NCBI GenBank assembly: GCA_963580455.1
Contig: OY756968.1
Location: 10,143,544 to 10,207,543, forward strand
From: Euonymus europaeus
Lineage: Eukaryota > Streptophyta > Magnoliopsida > Celastrales > Celastraceae
Reading direction: 5' to 3'
Length of the DNA stretch: 64,000 nt
Made by a program: the position numbers and the translations under genes. Under the pieces are notes generated by a model. That model worked only from the letters and a program-made list of their open reading frames with translations, made no database searches and was not told the origin of the DNA. This document shows positions 12,778-23,965 of the stretch, piece after piece (the stretch's first letter is position 1; every line of letters begins with the position of its first letter).

Positions 12778-13462
12778 AGATATTCCCTTGGAGGCAAACC
12801 CACTCTCAATACCATGGTCTAGCGAACCATGTATTGAATCTATAATCATAAAACCATGAAGTGATCACGATAATGAACAAAACCTCAAGTGGATACCAGG
12901 GTCAAAAAACCCTCAATGAAAGTGAGCGCACCCACAATCCATAATACACCCCGGAGAGTTTATCTGGCCGCGTGATCCCCTTCACACCCACACCTTTAGT
13001 GTGTTGTCTCACGTGAGGTCATTCGATCGGTGTCCAAGCTTAAAACACAACCATCCTTCCATGTGACTTCAAATAATCCTATGGTATTCCGAGTCCATAC
13101 TCGAAATCCCATGCAAGCTCTAATGCAATCATGCTCATGCCATGCCAATGCATATATATATATATCATCATATATTTATAAAACTACGAATTATGCATGA
13201 CAAGATTCTAAGCATGCTCAATGGATGATTGAAAATGTAAATGGGCAATACAATCTACATTTAGAAGATAATATAGATAAACCTTAAGTTCGTTCTTCCT
13301 TAGGCACAATAAGGCAAGAGCACAAACAAGAAGACCAATGAGAATACGAACCGCATTTATAGAACGAAAGAACGATATCGAAAAAAGAATGGCTCAACAA
13401 TTCCCCTACCTAGATTAAGCACCACTTACAATACCAATACCCCAAAATTAGGGTTTCGACCA
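12778..13462 (-). mobile_element. Element C 3' LTR, distal half (interrupted by Tat A)
   Basis: From about 12778 this matches the LTR at 31015-31697 base for base with scattered changes (AAACCCACTCTCAATACC, GAAAGTGAGCGCACCC and onward). Homology starts abruptly, so about 670 bp of the LTR end is missing. The last five bases, gacca (13458-13462), are duplicated after Tat A. The LTR resumes at 23541. Confidence 0.85.
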
Positions 13463-14134
13463 TGATGACGTCAAAAATGTGCCAGTACCGAGAAGACGAT
13501 CAGTTGGTCAGACCTGAAGTTATGCTCAGAAACCAAGGATGAATATCTTCCCAAGAATCCGACCAGCCAGGCAAGGCAGTCCTGGTAGACCAGCTAGGAA
13601 GTCTGTCAGCTTACCAACTAGGCAGCCAGGTAGCTTACCAGGCAAGTAACCAGGCAAGATTTATAAACATGTAGGTCCTTCCAAGGAACCGACCAACCAG
13701 GCAATCCTGCACAATGAACAAAGATGAGCTAAAGGCCGCACCAGAGGTAGTCCTCTAGCATTAGCGCTCCGACGCTCAAGTCAGTTCATATTATGAAATC
13801 AGGCGAGCTCCTCGGACTAGAGCTCTATCTTCATTAGAGTTCAAAAATTGTGATTAGGAAGATAATACCTGACTTTGAGAGCTTTATATAGGATTTAGAG
13901 CCATTATTAAACTGGGTCCTCTAATTATTGTTGCGGGTTGCACTTAAATGCTTTTCACCTTGGTAGGTCCAGGTGTTTCACTATACCGAGGAAGTAACCT
14001 CGGTAGGGCATTGCTGCCCAGCTACTTTTCTTCTTTGCTTACCGAGATGACTACCTGGTGAGGCATGGAAGACTTGCTGAGTCCAATATAACACGTGTCA
14101 ACATATTATTGGTAAGGGTATTTTTGTAATATCA
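13463..14134 (-). repeat. Tat A 3' LTR
   Basis: 672 bp, TGATGACG...ATATCA read on the plus strand. It contains a degenerate short repeat built on CCAGGCAG/CAGCCAGG at about 13562-13670, which differs in length from the other LTR. Confidence 0.95.
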
Positions 14135-14154
14135 GTTGCCCCCTAACTCCCTTA
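14135..14154 (-). other. Tat A polypurine tract
   Basis: On the minus strand it reads AAGGGAGTTAGGGGGCAAC directly before the 3' LTR, the expected plus-strand primer. Confidence 0.8.
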
Positions 14155-14307
14155 TCGAGGCGCCGTTCTGCGCAGATCGATGAGAGGAGTAATTATGTCA
14201 TGTCATTAATAGGGAGATGACAGCCCAGACCCTTAGATCAACGGTCCATATTTGCGCGGCTTATTGGCCATCTGTTTCTGGCCGTTGATCTGAGGTCGAT
14301 CATCTGC

Positions 14308-14315
14308 TATATAAG
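14308..14315 (+). promoter_or_regulatory. TATA box of the Tat A antisense gene
   Basis: TATATAAG lies 133 bp before the first ATG (14441) of the antisense gene. Upstream, AGATCAACGG (14235-14244) and CCGTTGATCT (14282-14291) form an inverted pair. The antisense gene of Tat B has an equivalent TATA box and related CCGTT words. Confidence 0.6.
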
Positions 14316-14411
14316 GGCCTGAAGAACTGGTCATTCCACAAATTTCATAAAAGTTGAGAGCCTATACCGAGCTGTCGTGCATACCGAGCAAGAAAACATT
14401 CAAAAAATTCA

Positions 14412-14737
14412 AAGTTACCGAGCATTCATTGAGGTAAGACATGTCTTCCTCTAGTTCTAGCACATCTTCCATATCTGGTTTCTCAACCTCTTCTTCTGAT
14501 AGTGACCAAGCAACCACCTCTACCGATGAGGTGGTTATAACTCAGATAAATCCTCCTTTAATAAAACCAATTCCAAGTTACCGAGCATTCATTGAGGTAA
14601 GACATGTCTTCCTCTAGTTCTAGCACATCTTCCATATCTGGTTTCTCAACCTCTTCTTCTGATAGTGACCGAGCAACCACTTCTACCGATGAGGTGGTTA
14701 TAACTCATGCAAATCCTCATTTAATAAAACCAATTTT
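14412..14737 (+). repeat. 163-bp tandem duplication over the antisense gene start
   Basis: The unit starting AAGTTACCGAGCATTCATT occurs at 14412 and again at 14575. Each copy carries the same ATG (14441 and 14604). Since 163 is not a multiple of three, the first ATG leads to an early stop. Confidence 0.95.
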
Positions 14738-16828
14738 TGTAGAGTCTTCCTCGGTAGATTACGCTATAGAGTATGCCCCCCATGATCTCCCCCCTCCCAA
14801 TCAGAGGGGTGGAGGTACTGATGCCAGCACCACTGAACCGACCTACCTCACTTGTGACCAGTCAAATAGTTATATTGACGAAGTGGTGGCCAAGTGTGGT
14901 CTTCCCTTCCCTTACCGACGTGTGGGTAAGGGTGAATCTCCATTTCACCCTAACCGAGGTGAGTTTGCTATCTCACTTAGGTCACTCCAAGCCGGTGCTA
15001 GGATTCCTTTCCTACCAGCCATTACCAATTTTCTTCGTCAGTTTAATCTTTCTCCAGCCATTCTAGCACCCAACTCATGGCATTTTTTGGCCAATTCTAT
15101 GTCTCTCACATAAACACCATCTCGGTATCTCCTCCTCGGTCATTCAACATCTTTGCCTACTATGCAATCTTCCAAATTCTCCTGGCCTCTTTTACTTGAA
15201 ACTTAAGCCAGGGCTGAAGTCTCCTTTGTACAACCAGTCCATCAAGAGATGGAAAAGTTCTTATATTTTTGTGCGGATTCCTCTCCCTGAAGGAGAGGAA
15301 CTTCCTTTTTGTACTACTTGGTCGGTTCCCCTTACCGACCAATTCAATCGTCCTCCTCAATTAGAAGGGGAGGAACTAAAATTATATGAAGCCTGGAAGG
15401 AACTACTTGTCGTTGGGGCTGATACAGACATGAAGTTCACCCTGTAGGACTTCTCGGTTTCTAATTTTTGTTACGGATCTCGGTAAGGTTTGCTTATTTT
15501 CAATTTTTCAAGATTTTTGATTATCATCTCTGATCGGTATTTATTTGACTTGTGGTGATGCCTTGCAGATATGACTGACTTGTCTGAGTACATGGTGATG
15601 AATGCAGCTTCTCTTCCTCGGCAACAGAAGAGGAAGAAGTCCTCTAAGGGTAAGGAATCGAAGAGGCCTCGTGTAGGTGCCACATGGGAGACTAGGGCAG
15701 CTGAGATAGCCCTTACTGGTGCTACCACATCGGTCACTACTGTGACTCGGAGTGCCCGTCTCCTCAGCTGGGAACTCCTCGGCCTGGGGTTTCTCAAATC
15801 CCTCGCCATGTAAATGATCCTCCTCTGGGAACAATTACCGAGGAGGCCTTTGCTCGGCATGCTCCCCAATGGAATGTCAATCAAACTGACAGGGTGGTCA
15901 ATCCAAGAGTGGCTATCGAGATGCTGAAGCATTTACCTACCCCTACAGACTATGACTGGGTGTCTAGTCTAACTACCATGGAGCATCTATCACAAATGAA
16001 CTCCCTTTTCATGCAGATATGAGTTTTTACTCCTGAGCTTGGTATCTTGACTTCTTTGGTTAAAATATTTTTTCTTACTCTTTTTTCCTCTATTTCCAGA
16101 CTGCTGTGCACCTTTCTGCCCTTCCCTCTAGCATTGCTCAATTTGCTTACGAGGAAACAGTTTAGCGAGAGAGAGCTGATGTTGCTGAGGAGAGGGCTAC
16201 CAAGGCCAAGAACGAGCTCAATTTGATGAAGGCCGAGATGGAAGAGATGCAGCAGTCTCACTCTGCTCAGATGGAGAAGGCTGCTTGGCAACGGAGAGAG
16301 CTAAAGGAGAGGAACGTCTCCCTAGAGCGCAAACTGAAGAATGCTGAGGAGACGTATCAGCGACTCCTCGGTGATGCCGAGCAGCAAACTGTCCAGAAGT
16401 TCAAGGACTCTGAAGAGTTCAAGGCTGCCCTGAGGGATGAAGGCTTTTATGGCTTCCGTGGAAGGGTCAAGGAGTCTAGGAAGCTGCTCGTCAAGGCTGG
16501 CTTGGACTCTTCCATCTTGACTCCTCTGTGCCCTTCTCTCATGGGGAGGGATCACCTTGAGGAGTCTAAGGAGGAGATCCTTGAAGCCTTTAGGAAGGCT
16601 GAGCAGAGAAGGAAGAGGGGGCTTGCCGAGATGGATTTTTCTGAGGAGGAATCATCTGATGAGGAGGTGGAGGTAGTGGAAGAGGAGATCCTGGAAGCTG
16701 ACTTGGATGGACAAACCCAAGCTCCTTTCCCCCCTACTGAGACAACCGAGGAGGCTCCTTCAACTTTGCCAGCCAATGTGCCTTCTGCTGAGGTGTCTGG
16801 CTTTGGGATCCCTCCTACAGATGTCTAA
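14604..16828 (+). pseudogene. Antisense ORF (aORF) of Tat A, gypsy-type transposon protein family, three exons, broken
   Basis: It lies on the strand opposite gag-pol. Exon 1 (14604 to about 15444) starts with a Ser-rich stretch, then has HPNRGEFAISLRSLQAGAR and LAPNSWHF, typical of the plant 'putative gypsy type transposon' domain. It has two one-base frame changes (about 15089 and 15170). An intron with GTAGGACT donor and TTGCAG acceptor spans about 15445-15568. Exon 2 (from 15569) carries a Lys/Arg-rich, nuclear-signal-like RQQKRKKSSKGKESKRPR, a frame change, and NPRVAIEMLKHL. A second intron ends TATTTCCAG at about 16100. Exon 3 has an in-frame TAG near 16164, a long coiled coil and an acidic tail (EEESSDEEVEVVEEE), stopping at 16828. 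Its role is unknown; antisense ORFs of this type are described for Tat elements. Confidence 0.75.
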
Positions 16829-17392
16829 ATTCTTTTTTGTATGGGCTTTGCCCTTTTTGTTTTTTTTCTTGCTTGTAATGAACTCTTTTTTTTTATCATT
16901 AATGAAATATGCCTTTTTGTTACTCGGCAATTCAGACTTATTCATGTTTGTTCACCTGGTCGGTAGACCGACCATCCTGTTTATGTTTTAAAACTTTCAT
17001 GAGTCTTAAAAAGAAATTAAATAGCTGTCTTCAACTGCGGTACCATCCCGGTCGGTAGTCCGACTGGGGTTCTGGGACCCTTTATAGTGAGGACCCAAGT
17101 CTTCATAGGTGCCTAGATACTATCCTGGTCGGTAGGCCGACGAGGCTTATAGTATCTTCATTTCCTCTTTTTGGAAAATTTGCTTAAGTCTTGACATCTT
17201 GTGATGCTGGTCGGTAAGGCATTTATACTTAGCCAATTTGTTGGCCAAGTTTGCATGTTGTTCGTGTCAAGTCTTCTCATGCATGTAGATGCCTTGTTTT
17301 GGGAAAGAGACCTTAGCCCTTATTTATTCACGCATGTTCCAAGCTGATAAACAAATGCGTTAAATAGAAACATCATTTATTATAATAAAGCC
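16829..17392. other. Convergent 3' region between the aORF and pol, with GGTCGGTAG palindromes
   Basis: No gene. Three near-palindromes GGTCGGTAGNCCGAC lie at 16958-16973, 17050-17065 and 17127-17142, with a half copy at 17209. They sit where the two opposing transcripts would end, so they may have a termination or RNA-folding role. This is inference. Confidence 0.6.
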
Positions 17393-18517
17393 CTACACAT
17401 AGTATCTTCGAAGATTGTCCACATTCCAGGGTCTCATATCCCCGAGCCTCGCTGGATCTTTGATCTTGTATGTGCCTTCCTTCAAAATCTTCACAACTTG
17501 GTAGGGCCCTTCCCAGGTTTCACCTAGCTTACCTGAGTGTTTTCCTATAGCAGCTACCTTCCTCAATACAAGGTCTCCTACGGAGAACTTTCTCTTCCGT
17601 ACTCGTCTGTTGTAGTATTTAGCTATCCTCTGTTTGTATGCAGCAGTCCAAATCCTGGCATTTTCCCTTGTCTCTTCTAGGAGATCAAGGCTATTGAGCA
17701 GTAGCTCATCATTCATTGATTCTTCAAAATTAGCGGTCCTCAATGAAGGGACCCCAATCTCGATCGGGATAACTGCTTCGGTTCCAAATGATAGGGAGAA
17801 TGGGGTTTCGCCTGTCGATGTCCGGGGTGTAGTACGGTATGACCACAGCACACTAGGTAACTCTTCAACCCATCTCCCTTTTGCTCCATCCAGCCTTGTT
17901 TTCAAACCCTCCAGGATGGTTCGGTTTGTAACCTCTGCTTGACCATTAGCCTGAGGATGTGCCACAGAAGTAATCCTTAGGTCGATGCTAAGGTCTTCAC
18001 CGAACTTGTGCATTTTTTTACTAACAAACTGTCTTCCATTGTCTACCACCAGGGCTTGTGGCAAGCCATACCTACAGACAATAGTTCTCCATATAAAGTC
18101 CATCACCTTCTGTTCTGAGATTGACGCCAATGGCTCTACCTCTATCCATTTAGTGAAGTAATCAACAGCCACAATAAGGTTTCTCCTCTGTCCGGCTGTT
18201 TGGACGAATGGTCCAAGGAGATCCATGCCCCATTGTGCAAATGGGCAGGGGTTTTGCATGGGGATAATGTCCGAGGAAGGTACCCGTTGTACGTTTGAGT
18301 GTCTTTGACACTTATCACACTTCTGCACAAGTTCTTTGGCATCCTTCATCATAGTAGGCCAATAATACCCGCATCTCAGCACCTCATAACTTAAGGTCCT
18401 GGCACCAATGTGGCTTCCACATATCCCCTCATGCACCTCTCGAAGTACATAATCTGCCTCCCGGGGTGCTAGGCACTTCAGATAAGGTAGAGTGAATGAT
18501 CTCCTGTACAACTCTCT
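17393..18517 (-). pseudogene. Tat A integrase
   Basis: About 372 residues follow an in-frame TAG at 18518-18520. The HHCC zinc finger is visible (EVHEGICGSHIG, then CDKCQRH). The catalytic residues are Asp in LIVAVDYFTKW, Asp in VVDNGRQF and Glu in GQAEVTNR, all intact. A GPY/F-like end (ETWEGPYQVVKI) and the family ending WNVDNLRRYYV are present. It is in frame with the rest of pol, separated only by the stop. The integrase domain itself looks undamaged, but no complete polyprotein could be made. Confidence 0.9.
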
Positions 18518-19135
18518 CTAGATCAGGGTATACCGAGCTGTTATTTTTCGGAGGCTTTTTGGCTGGTTGCGATCTTCAGGCAAAATTTCATCCTCCAAGA
18601 ATCTCCTAATTGGATCCATCCAACTCGATTCATGATCAACATTAATATCCGCCATCAACATTTGCACTTCAATGCTATTTTGTGGTAGTATTTCCACTTG
18701 AACTGAAGTGGGCATTTGTACTGAGGAGGCAGATGCCAATCGTGCTAACACGTCAGCCCTTGAGTTTTCCCCTCTAAGTATCTGTTTGACCTCTACCTTT
18801 GGTATCCTCTCCATTAGTTCCTGTACTTTCGCCAAGTACTTGATCATACTTGCTTCTTTTGCTTCATATTCTCCTTTGATCTGCTCGGTGACTAGCTGTG
18901 AGTCACTATGAATGATCAAATTTTTAACTTCCAGCTACTCAGCAAGGCGTAACCCTGCCCATACAGCCTCATATTCTGCCTCATTGTTTGAGGCCTTGAA
19001 GTTGAATCTTAAAGAATGTGCCATGGTCATGCCCCCGGGGCCAAGCAGGAGAATGCCAGCACCACTGCATTCCTGGTTGGATGACCCATCCACAAACAAT
19101 TGCCACTGCCCAGGTTCAGAGTCGGCATTGTCCTA
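18518..19135 (-). pseudogene. Tat A second (dual) RNase H domain
   Basis: After a TAG at 19133 the frame continues with QWQLFVDGSSN, then GAGILLLGPGG and NNEAEYEAVWAGLRLAE. A TAG follows at about 18934, then IIHSDSQLVTEQIKGEYEA and ENSRADVLARLAS. These are the DGS, E, DSQ and D positions of an RNase H fold. A second RNase H after the RT-linked one is a hallmark of Tat elements. Three in-frame TAG codons bound or interrupt it. Confidence 0.85.
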
Positions 19136-20611
19136 GTCGGTCTCCTTATAGCATTCAATAATAAAATCAGCCAAAGCTTGAGCCTTAATAGCTTGCCTTG
19201 GTTGAAACTTGATGTCAAACTCTCCCAATTCAATAGCCCACTTCACTAACCTTCCTGAAGTGTCTGGCTTTTGGAGGACATTCTTGAGCGGCTGGTCAGT
19301 TAATACAATGATTGTATGTGCTTGGAAGTAAGGTCTCAACTTCCGTGCTGCCACTATTAATGAAAGAGCTAGTTTCTCAGCTTGAGTGTACCTTGTCTTT
19401 GCACTGATCATAACCTTGCTAACATAGTATACGGATCTTTGCACTTTGTCTACCTCACTCACTAGCACTGCACTGACTGCGTGTTGTGATACTGATAGGT
19501 AGAGGTACAAAACCTCGCCCTCTTTTGGACAAGTCAAAAGTGGAGGCTGACCTAGATAATCTTTAAGGTTTTCAAAGGCAATTTGACACTCAGGTGTCCA
19601 CTCAAATTCCTTGGCCTTTTTTAATGCCTTGAAGAATGGTCTGCACTTGTCTCCGGACCGTGCAAGAAACCTCCCTAGTAATGCTGCTCGGCCAGTCAAC
19701 TTTTGAACTTTGGCATTTCTTGGTGGCTCCATGTTAAGGATTTCTTCCACCTTTTCCGGATTCATCTCAATCCCCCTGCTGGTTACCAGGAAGCCAAGAA
19801 ACTTCCCAGACGCTACTCCAAAAGCACACTTTTCCTGGTTAAGCTTCATTCCAAACTGATCAAGTGTATCAAAGACCTTACGCAGGTCAGTAGGGTGATC
19901 CTCAGCTCTTTTGCTCTTTACCACCATATCAACCACATAAGTCTCCAAGGACTTTCCTATCTGATCTTTAAAAATATGGTTCACCAACCTTTTGTAGGTG
20001 GCTCCAGCATTCTTTAATCCAAATGGCATTACCTTATAGCAATATGTCCCCTCGGGGGTGATGAATGATGTTCCTTCTTGGTCTTCGGGATGCATCTTTA
20101 TTTGATGGTACCCCGAATAGGCATCCAAGAAGCTAAGGAGTTGATGTCCTGAGGTAGCGTCTACCAGCTGATCAATCTTTGGTAATAGGTAGCTATCTTT
20201 AGGACAAGATTTGTTTAGATCAGTAAAATCAACACACATCCTCCATTTTCCATTGGCTTTCCTCACCATGAAAACATTGGCCAGCCATTCACGGTATTGG
20301 AGTTCTCTGATGAAATCGGCATCTATTAGTTTCCTCACCTCTTCCTTTATTGCTTCTTGGCGATCAGAAGCAAAGTTTCTTCTCTTCTGCTTAACTGGTC
20401 TAGCAGCAGGTATAATGCTCAGTCGATGTGTTATCATATTAGGACTTATACCAGGCATCTTATCAGCACTCTATGCAAAAGTACCTACACTCCTAAGGAG
20501 CAGTTCAGTGATCTCCTTGGTCAATCCTTCTCCAAGTTGAGATCCAATATAGAACTTCCTTTCTGAGCCAACCATCATCTCGACTTTCCTCAATTCCTCC
20601 ACTGGAGTAGG
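19136..20611 (-). pseudogene. Tat A reverse transcriptase and first RNase H, with altered active site
   Basis: This copies element RNA into DNA. Motifs in order are KANGKWRMCVDFTDLNKSCP, FLDAYSGYHQI, TYCYKVMPFGLKNAGATY and the catalytic box, which reads YVVDM instead of YVDDM. The first catalytic Asp is replaced by Val, so the enzyme would be inactive. The thumb and RNase H1 follow (FLGFLVTSRGIEMNPEK, then VLTDQPLKNVL). An in-frame TAG near 20471 stands where relatives have Trp in FAWSA. Confidence 0.9.
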
Positions 20612-22813
20612 TTAAAACACCTGCTCTTCTTCCTTCATATCCAGGCTGCCTACCGAGACCTTCTCCTTTCTCCTCTCTTTGAGTTCAGTGAAGTAGGTAC
20701 TACGGGAAGCCTTCTGATTCTCCTTAACTTCACCAACTCCCCTCGAGGTGGGGAACTTCATCTTTAAACAATAGGTTGAGACCACAGCTTTCACCATGTG
20801 AAGTAGTGGTCTTCCTATGATGGCATTGTGTGAAGCTTTTACATCAACTACCAACATATCCACCATATGCATCACTGTCTTGGGATGTGTTCCCAATGTG
20901 ACTGGAAGGGTTATCATTTCTTTTGGTATGATTGACTCTCCTGTGAACCCATACAAGGGTACTGAAGTTGGCTTTAGCCTCTCCTTCGAAAGCTTCATAG
21001 CTTTAAAGGTGTGATAGAACAGGATGTCTGCTGCGCTCCCATTATCAACCAAGATTTTCAAGACGTTGAAGTTGGCGATCACTGCCTCAACTACCAAGGC
21101 GTCATCATGAGGGACTTGAATACCTTCTTCATCCTTCTCCGAGAATGTGATAACCTCCTCATCCCTTTTGATCCTTTTTTCCTTGGTTGACTGCTCAGTA
21201 AGGCGAGCATATGCTCTCCCAACCGATGTACTTTCTCTACCTGCTGCTAAACCTCCAATAATGACACCACAGAAATCAATTGTTCCTGCGGTGCCTCTCT
21301 CATGCGGAGGAGAGTCTTCCCTTCTTTGTGGACTTCTATGGTCATCATCTTCTTTATTATCTCTCCTTCGCTTTTCCTCTCGATTTGCAGTGTACTTTTT
21401 GAGGTGTCCTCTTCTTATCAATTCCTCAATTTCATCTTTTAACTGCCTGCAATCGTCAGTATCATGACCGTGGTCTTTATGAAACCTACAGTACTTATCT
21501 GTAAACTTCCTCTTTTCTGGAGGAGTCCTCATCTCCTTTGGCTATCTGACTAGATTTTGGGCAACAATCTTGTTCAATACCTTTCTTAAGGGAGCATTTA
21601 GTGGGGTATAGTTATTGAAGCGAGCTGGTGGGCCATTTTGAGACTTCCTAGAAGATTGTTCTCCTCGACTGCTATCCTCCCTTCCTAATCTCTTATCATT
21701 GCCTGGTCGGCCACCTTTTGGGCGGCCTTTATCACCTGAGCCCCTAGCCTGCTCAGGGGAGGTTCGTACTGCAAAGCGAGAAGACTTCAATGAATCAGTT
21801 GCCTTGATATATTTCTCAGTCCTTGCCAGGAGCTCATCCATGGACTGTGGTGCATCAGTGCACAATGAGTTGCAGAACTGCTCATGACGCACTGTCCTGA
21901 TCAGAGCAGCATTTGCTACAGCAATTTGTACATCTAGGATCTCCAGGCACATCTGGTTCAATCTCCCTATAAAGTCACGAAATGATTCTCCCTTCTCGTG
22001 CTCAATCACCATCAAGTCTTGATTGGTGGTTTTAGGCTTCCTAGCACTTGCAAATCGAAGGCTGAACTTCCTGGACAGGTCCTGGAAGCTGTAAATGATG
22101 TGCCTAGGAAGGTTGATGAACCAAGTCCGAGCAGGTCCAATAAGTGTAGAGGGAAAAGCCTTGCACAAAACTGCATCTGAGGCTCCTCGGCACTCCATCA
22201 TGGACTTGTATCCCATGACATGGTCATAGGGGTCTTTCTTCCCATCATACTGCTCAAGATTGGGGAGCTTGAAGTCACGAGGTATGTCTGTTTCAAGAAT
22301 ATCCCTAGAAAGGGGAGTCATGGAACTGTCCCACATTTCATCAATGATATTGCGTCCCTGTAGGGCTGCTAGCTTGCGGTCTACCTCTTGAAGGTGTTTA
22401 TTGACATCATCATTGATGTGGGAGTAATAAGTGTTCCTGTTGGTATTGGAGTTTCCTTCTCAGTTCTCATCCCTTCTCCTGGTCCTGGAATCCAGAGAAC
22501 CAGAGTTTTTATCATCCTCGTCCCTCTCAGTAGACCAAGGTAGGGCTTGCTGCTTAGCCATCATAATTTCAATAAGGAGCTGCACTTGTTGACAAAGTTG
22601 ATTAAACCGTGCAGCATTGATGGGAGAACCAGCTACCTCCTGTGGTGGTACCTGGACTCTTCCTCCTTCTTGGACCTGAGGTACGTCCGAGGGTACCACA
22701 TGCCTTGCAATATTTTCATAATCATGGTATTGTTGCTGGGTATCATCTGCCAGATGATGGACATGTGACGTCTCAGGATCATTCACATTGGTGGTTCTTC
22801 TAGGTCTGACCAT
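20612..22813 (-). pseudogene. Tat A gag and protease
   Basis: gag starts at ATG 22813 (MVRPRRTTN). The Retrotrans_gag core spans about 22330-21700 (NLEQYDGKKDPYDHVMGYKS, WFINLPRHII, FRDFIGRLNQMCLEI). A zinc-finger-like CRFHKDHGHDTDDC follows at about 21490. Protease is at about 21060-20700, with LVDNGSAADILF as the Tat form of the D-S/T-G motif and IIGRPLLH near its end. One frame runs throughout but carries stops at 22460 (TGA), 21542 (TAG) and 20612 (TAA). Confidence 0.85.
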
Positions 22814-22836
22814 TGTAAGTAAGGGAACTTAGCCTT

Positions 22837-22852
22837 CCCACAGACGGCGCCA
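22837..22852 (-). other. Tat A primer binding site
   Basis: On the minus strand TGGCGCCGTCTGTGGG begins three bases after the 5' LTR. The first nine bases, TGGCGCCGT, match the 3' end expected of tRNA-Asp; the remainder does not match well. Confidence 0.7.
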
Positions 22853-22855
22853 AAT

Positions 22856-23540
22856 TGATGACGTCAAAAAGGTGCCAGTACCGAGAAGATTATCAGTTGG
22901 TCAGACCTGAAGCTATGCTCAGATACCGATGATGAATATCTTCCCAAGAATCCGACCAGCCAGGCAAGGCAGTCCTGGTAGACCAGCCAGGCAGTCTGTC
23001 AGCTTACCAACTAGGCAGCCAGGCAGCTTACCAGGCAGGCAGTCAGGTAGATTACCAGCCAGGCAAGATTTAGAAACATGTAGGTCCTTCCAAGAAACCG
23101 ACCAGCCAGCAGTCTTGCACAATGAACAAAGATGAGCTAAAGGCCGCACCAGAGGTAGTCCTCTGGCATTGGCGCTCCGACGCTCAAGTCAGTTCGTATT
23201 ATGAAATCAGGCGAGCTCCTCGGACTAGAGCTCTCTTCATTAGAGTTCAAAAATTGTGATTAGGAAGATAACACCTGACTTTGAGAGCTTTATATAGGAT
23301 TTAGAGTCATTATTAACCTGGGTCCCCTAATTATTGTTGGGGGTTGCACTTAAATGCTTTTCACCTTGGTAGGTCCAGGTGTTTCACTATACCGAGGAAG
23401 TAACCTCGGTAGGGCACTGCTGCCCAGCTACTTTTCTTCTTTGCTTACCGAGATGACTACCTGGTGAGGCATGGAAGACATGCTGAGCCCAATATAACAC
23501 GTGTCAACATATTATTGGTAGGGGTATTTTTGTAATATCA
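22856..23540 (-). repeat. Tat A 5' LTR
   Basis: 685 bp and alignable end to end with 13463-14134. The CCAGGCAG-type short repeat (about 22960-23065) is longer here. Confidence 0.95.
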
Positions 23541-23926
23541 GACCACTTTCACCAACCTATCAATTTCCAACATTTCAAACACGTATAATCACATTAAAAA
23601 CACTAACCAACAATAACAATATGAAATCAACTCAGAAATCAGGAGAACTTACCTACTCTCTCTAGGATTTTTCCCATAGTCCTCGAACTTCTCCAAATTC
23701 AAAACCTAGCCTAAACCAATGATTCAAACTAATGAAACAACTGTAATAACCTTAGAAACAACATATCTAAGTCCCAAAACATAACCCTTAACAAATCAAC
23801 ACAAATCTAAGAAAAATCTAAAATCTCCAAAACTCAAAAACTTACTTGAATCTTGAAAATCTCCACCAAATCTTGTTTAACTCTTCAATACAAACTCCAA
23901 ATCTTCAATAATCTCTCAAAAAATCA

Positions 23927-23965
<39 letters not shown>

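Larger units (their letters stand above)
13463..23540 (-). mobile_element. Complete Tat/Retand-type Ty3/gypsy retrotransposon (Tat A), 10,078 bp
   Basis: Both LTRs (13463-14134 and 22856-23540) begin TGATGACGTCAAAAA and end TTTTTGTAATATCA. The target duplication gacca flanks it at 13458-13462 and 23541-23545, and the uninterrupted site can be read in the sister LTR near 31690-31705. Element order on the minus strand is 5' LTR, primer site, gag, protease, RT, RNase H, second RNase H, integrase, antisense gene, polypurine tract, 3' LTR. A second RNase H plus an antisense ORF before the 3' LTR marks the Tat lineage. The LTRs differ by point changes and small indels, and all coding regions are broken, so this is an old insertion. 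Confidence 0.95.

Noticed and set aside
15471..15932. Minus-strand ORF of 153 codons
   Set aside because: Lies opposite aORF exon 2, whose content matches Tat B; a shadow frame.
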